A stretch of DNA of 7,350 bases from Deltaproteobacteria bacterium (lineage in GTDB: Bacteria; UBA10199; SBBF01): the NCBI GenBank assembly GCA_016207765.1, contig JACQOY010000161.1:1-7350 (forward strand). The letters run 5' to 3'. Below, one piece after another: positions 4,219-7,350 of this stretch. A program made the position numbers and the translations under genes. Every line of letters starts with the position of its first letter. Position 1 is the first letter of the stretch. A model generated the notes under the pieces. The model saw only the letters and a list, made by a program, of their open reading frames with translations, did not search any database and was not told where the DNA came from.

Positions 4219-5118
4219 CAGTATCTCCCTCCCTCCCTCATTCAGAATTTCCTCCGCCATTGTTTTCGCCTCTTCCACAGCCTGAGACGAGGCGATTTTT
4301 CGCGAACGGGAAATAACCTTCCTCCCCTCAAGATCGGAGACAAACCCTTTCAGTTCAATTTCACTCCCCCGAGAGACGGCATGACATCCGAGCGGCACTT
4401 GGCACCCCCCTTGCATCACCTCCAGAAATGCCCGCTCCGCCGAGACACAAAGATGGGTTGCCGGATCATCAAGGGGGCTAATCAGTTTTTTGGTATTGTC
4501 GTCTTTTTCACGAATTTCCAGGGCGAGCGCCCCCTGCCCCACGGCGGGAATCAGATCAAGATATTCGGTGATTTCCGCCTCAAACCCCAGTCGTTTCATC
4601 CCCGCCGCCGCCAGGACAATGGCACCGACATCCCCGTTTTTCACCTTCTTCAAGCGGGTATCGATATTTCCACGGAGGTCCTCATATGTCAGATCGGGGC
4701 GGATGGCCTTCAATTGACATTTCCGGCGAAGACTGGAGGTGCCGACTTTTGCCCCCGGCGGCAATCGATCAAATTTTTCGCCGCCGGATGAAACCAGCAC
4801 GTCGCGCGGATCGACACGCGGCGGTACCACCGCCAGATTCAAGCCCTTCGGCAAAATGGTCGCCATGTCTTTGAGGCTATGAACCGCGAGATCGACTCGT
4901 TGATCGAGCAGGGCTTCTTCAATTTCCTTGGTGAACAGGGCTTTCCCCCCGATGTCGGCCAGACGACCGGCCGGTTTCTTGTCCCCCGTCGTCGTCATGG
5001 GAATGAGCTCAACATTCAGACCAAGCCATTTTTGCCGGAGTTGATCCGCCACCCAATTGGCCTGCCAGAGGGCCAGGCTGGATTTGCGGGTGCCGATGCG
5101 GAGGGTGTTGGTCATCAT
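4195..5118 (-). CDS. hemC: Porphobilinogen deaminase (hydroxymethylbilane synthase)
   Basis: HemC joins four porphobilinogen molecules into hydroxymethylbilane in the cytoplasm, a committed step of tetrapyrrole (haem, sirohaem, B12) synthesis. The 307 residues match the usual length. Clear signatures are the N-terminal 'LRIGTRKSSLALWQA', 'GGKALFTKEIE', 'DLAVHSLKD' with catalytic Asp84, 'VGTSSLRRKCQL' and 'LRGNIDTRL' for substrate binding, 'PAVGQGALALE', and 'GGCQVPLG' where Cys239 carries the dipyrromethane cofactor. 'SLKD' is followed by MA where many relatives have VP. It begins 9 nt after the topA stop with two consecutive ATG codons (5118 and 5115) and no clear Shine-Dalgarno sequence. 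Coupled translation from topA is therefore likely. The last codons and TAA come from the heptamer repeat. Confidence 0.97.
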   Translation of the reverse strand: MMTNTLRIGTRKSSLALWQANWVADQLRQKWLGLNVELIPMTTTGDKKPAGRLADIGGKALFTKEIEEALLDQRVDLAVHSLKDMATILPKGLNLAVVPPRVDPRDVLVSSGGEKFDRLPPGAKVGTSSLRRKCQLKAIRPDLTYEDLRGNIDTRLKKVKNGDVGAIVLAAAGMKRLGFEAEITEYLDLIPAVGQGALALEIREKDDNTKKLISPLDDPATHLCVSAERAFLEVMQGGCQVPLGCHAVSRGSEIELKGFVSDLEGRKVISRSRKIASSQAVEEAKTMAEEILNEGGREILQGLKFKV

Positions 5119-5127
5119 GGATTATTT

Positions 5128-7350
5128 TCAGGACGAAACAGCCGATTCGGCAGGTTGGGCGGAGGTTTCCGCCACGCCACGCCGGTAATCGCACCCTTTC
5201 TCCGGACAACGGATCTCCAGTCCTCTACCCTTTGAATATTTTTCGACCAGATAATTCGAGCCGCACTGCGGGCATTTTTCGTTTACCGGCTTGTCCCAGG
5301 CGGCAAAGGTGCAGTTGGGATAGCCGGTGCAACCATAAAATACTCTCCCCCGCTTGGACTTGCGTGCCGACAACGGTTTTCCGCACTGGGGACAATCAAT
5401 ACCGAGAGAAATCGCCTTGGTTGTTTTGCATTTGGGATAGGCCGAACAGGCCAGAAACTGCCCGAAGCGTCCCCGCTTGACAATCATCGGTGATCCGCAT
5501 TTTTCGCAAACCTCACCGGTGTCTTTGGGCACTTCCGGAATAATTTTTCCCGACTCGTCTTTTCTGAATTCCTTGGTATTCTTGCAGTCAGGGTACGATT
5601 GACAGGCCAAAAATTCACCGTGACGCCCGAATTTGATCACCATCGTCGATCCGCACTTTTCACATTTCAAGTCGGTGAGTATTTCCTGCCGCTTGATATC
5701 CTTCATGTGGACCTTTGCATGGCTTAAGGTCTTGGAGAAAGTGCCGTAGAAATCCTTGAGCGTGTCCACCCATTCCATCTTCCCCTCTTCAACCTGGTCG
5801 AGTTCCTCTTCCATTCGGGCGGTAAATTGGACGTCCATAATTTCGGTAAAATTTTTCACCAGCAAATCGTTGACCATCGTCCCCAGCTCAGTGGGACGAA
5901 GGCGCTTGCCCTCATCCTTCTCACAATATTTCTTGTCCTGAATCACCCCCAGAATGGACGCGTATGTGGAGGGGCGGCCAATCCCTTTTTCCTCCAATTC
6001 CTTGACAAGGGAGGCCTCGGTAAATCGGGGCGGAGGCTGGGTGAAATGTTGCGACGGCAAATATTCGAGGCACTTAAGGGTTTCCCCCTCCTTTAATTCC
6101 GGAAGAATCGCCCCCTCACCCCCCTTTTCGTCTGTTTCCTCCTCCCCTTTAGGGCTTTTCGCCTCTTCGTCTTCCTCTTCGATGTAAACCGAAATGAAAC
6201 CGGGAAATTTGATGATGGATCCGGTGGCCCGGAATTCATAAATACCCGCTGTGATGACAAAGGTGGTCCGGTCGAGAACGGCCGGCTTCATCTGGCTGGC
6301 GACAAAGCGCTTCCAGATCAATTCGTAGAGGCGATACTCATCCTTCTTCAAATATTTTTTAACGACATCGGGCGTATAGGCCATGGAGGTGGGACGGATG
6401 GCCTCGTGGGCCTCCTGGGCCTCCTTCTTCGATTTGTAGAAATTGGGTTGATCGGGCAGATAATCCCTTCCGTACGCATCATTAATATATTGCCGAACCT
6501 CATCCAGAGCTGTCGATGCGACACGGGTGGAATCGGTTCGCATATAGGTGATCAACCCCGCCGACTCGCCGCCGGCGACTTCAACCCCCTCGTAGAGCTG
6601 TTGCGCCAGCATCATTGTCCTTTTCGGCGAGAAACCGAGTTTGCGCGAAGCCTCCTGCTGAAGTTTTGACGTGATGAAGGGGGGTGACGGGTTCCGTTTT
6701 TGTTCCCTCTTTTCGATTGCCTTGAGAACAAACGGTTTCGGCTTGATTTCCTCCACCACCCTGTTTGCCTCTTCCTGATTGCCCGGGATGAATTTTTTCC
6801 CCTCTTTCTTGTGCAGGCGCGCAACGAACAGCGGCGGCAAGCTTCCTTCAAGCTTTACTTCGAGGCTCCAATACTCGTCGGTTTTGAATTCCTGAATCTC
6901 TTTTTCGCGGTCACAAACCAGCCGCACCGCCACCGACTGAACCCGCCCCGCCGAAAGACCGCGACGGACCTTGTCCCACAGAATGGGGCTGATCTGGTAG
7001 CCGACCAGCCGGTCGAGGATCCGTCGGGCCTGCTGGGCCTCGTACATATTCTTGTTGAGCTCAGTCGGATTGGCAATCGCCTGCTTGATGGCATTTTTGG
7101 TGATTTCGTTAAAGAGAACGCGGTAAACAGGAGGGGCCTTTTTAGAACGTCTGATTTCCTCAGCCAAATGCCAGGCAATCGCTTCCCCTTCACGGTCGGG
7201 ATCGGGGGCTAAAAACACTTTCTCCGCTTTGGAGGCCTCATTTTTGATTTCATCGATGACCTTCTTTTTACCCTTGATGATTTCGTATTCGGGTTTGAAA
7301 TTATTTTTGAGATCCACCCCAAGGCTCTTGGGGGGCAGATCCTTGATGTG
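5128..7350 (-). CDS. topA: DNA topoisomerase I (type IA), N-terminus outside the window
   Basis: TopA relaxes negative supercoils through a transient 5'-phosphotyrosine break. The frame is open to the right edge, where it reads 'HIKDLPPKSLG'. This is a known internal TopA segment, so about 30 N-terminal residues are missing and the GTG at 7317 is not the start. Visible are the Toprim metal motif 'DPDREGE' (near 7203-7183), the strand-passage core, and the active-site tyrosine in 'SAGLITYMRTDST' (codon 6546-6544). An acidic, lysine-rich insert follows ('EEEDEEAKSPKGEEE', around 6180-6135). The C-terminus carries four Cys4 zinc ribbons, starting near 5664, 5508, 5394 and 5274. The first three have the '..GRxGxF..C..YPxC' form and the fourth is more divergent. 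The gene ends in TGA (5130-5128) and leads directly into hemC. Confidence 0.97.
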   Translation of the reverse strand, partial: HIKDLPPKSLGVDLKNNFKPEYEIIKGKKKVIDEIKNEASKAEKVFLAPDPDREGEAIAWHLAEEIRRSKKAPPVYRVLFNEITKNAIKQAIANPTELNKNMYEAQQARRILDRLVGYQISPILWDKVRRGLSAGRVQSVAVRLVCDREKEIQEFKTDEYWSLEVKLEGSLPPLFVARLHKKEGKKFIPGNQEEANRVVEEIKPKPFVLKAIEKREQKRNPSPPFITSKLQQEASRKLGFSPKRTMMLAQQLYEGVEVAGGESAGLITYMRTDSTRVASTALDEVRQYINDAYGRDYLPDQPNFYKSKKEAQEAHEAIRPTSMAYTPDVVKKYLKKDEYRLYELIWKRFVASQMKPAVLDRTTFVITAGIYEFRATGSIIKFPGFISVYIEEEDEEAKSPKGEEETDEKGGEGAILPELKEGETLKCLEYLPSQHFTQPPPRFTEASLVKELEEKGIGRPSTYASILGVIQDKKYCEKDEGKRLRPTELGTMVNDLLVKNFTEIMDVQFTARMEEELDQVEEGKMEWVDTLKDFYGTFSKTLSHAKVHMKDIKRQEILTDLKCEKCGSTMVIKFGRHGEFLACQSYPDCKNTKEFRKDESGKIIPEVPKDTGEVCEKCGSPMIVKRGRFGQFLACSAYPKCKTTKAISLGIDCPQCGKPLSARKSKRGRVFYGCTGYPNCTFAAWDKPVNEKCPQCGSNYLVEKYSKGRGLEIRCPEKGCDYRRGVAETSAQPAESAVSS

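Noticed and set aside
4228..4246. G-quadruplex on the minus strand in the 3' end of hemC
   Set aside because: Only three GGG tracts separated by A are present; a fourth is missing, and the codons fit normal HemC sequence.
6700..7212. A 170-codon plus-strand open frame opposite topA
   Set aside because: Antisense shadow of the conserved Toprim and core region of TopA.

Overview
The window looks like a bacterial chromosome segment with moderate GC and high coding density, and no sign of phage or transposon. The TopA and HemC sequences, the three-domain DsbD and a small 'KYLDKR..RNI..GFL' protein suggest a deltaproteobacterial-type lineage, probably uncultured. That placement is an impression from protein style, not a computed result.

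Layout. Positions 1-123 are a hairpin-rich non-coding stretch. From 1767 down to 124 (minus strand) lies a dsbD-type thiol:disulfide interchange gene. It keeps every expected cysteine but is cut by one in-frame TAG at 904-906. A short divergent control region (about 1768-1948) follows. It holds overlapping, opposed promoter-like elements that share one TATA core, and then a roughly 100-nt leader. The leader contains three perfect hairpins and a long-range stem that would cover the Shine-Dalgarno sequence of the next gene. That gene (1949-2857, plus) is a diadenylate cyclase of the DacZ type, best known from archaea, with an N-terminal pyruvate-kinase-C-like domain and a C-terminal DAC domain. 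After a palindrome-rich gap come a small acidic protein of unknown function (2984-3226) and, behind its own promoter, an alpha/beta hydrolase (3332-4177).

The right part is on the minus strand. DNA topoisomerase I (topA, 7350 down to 5128) enters the window without its first few dozen residues and is followed after 9 nt by hemC (5118-4195). The hydrolase and hemC converge. Their stop codons sit in the two arms of one hairpin built from five tandem heptamers (TTTGAAC/TTTAAAC).

How the genes relate. topA and hemC are housekeeping genes in an operon-like arrangement. dsbD would carry reducing power from the cytoplasm to the periplasm. The cyclase would make c-di-AMP, and its leader looks like a translational control element. 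The strongest leads are this leader, the amber codon in dsbD, and the shared-stop heptamer hairpin. No complete new multi-gene defence or mobile system is visible.
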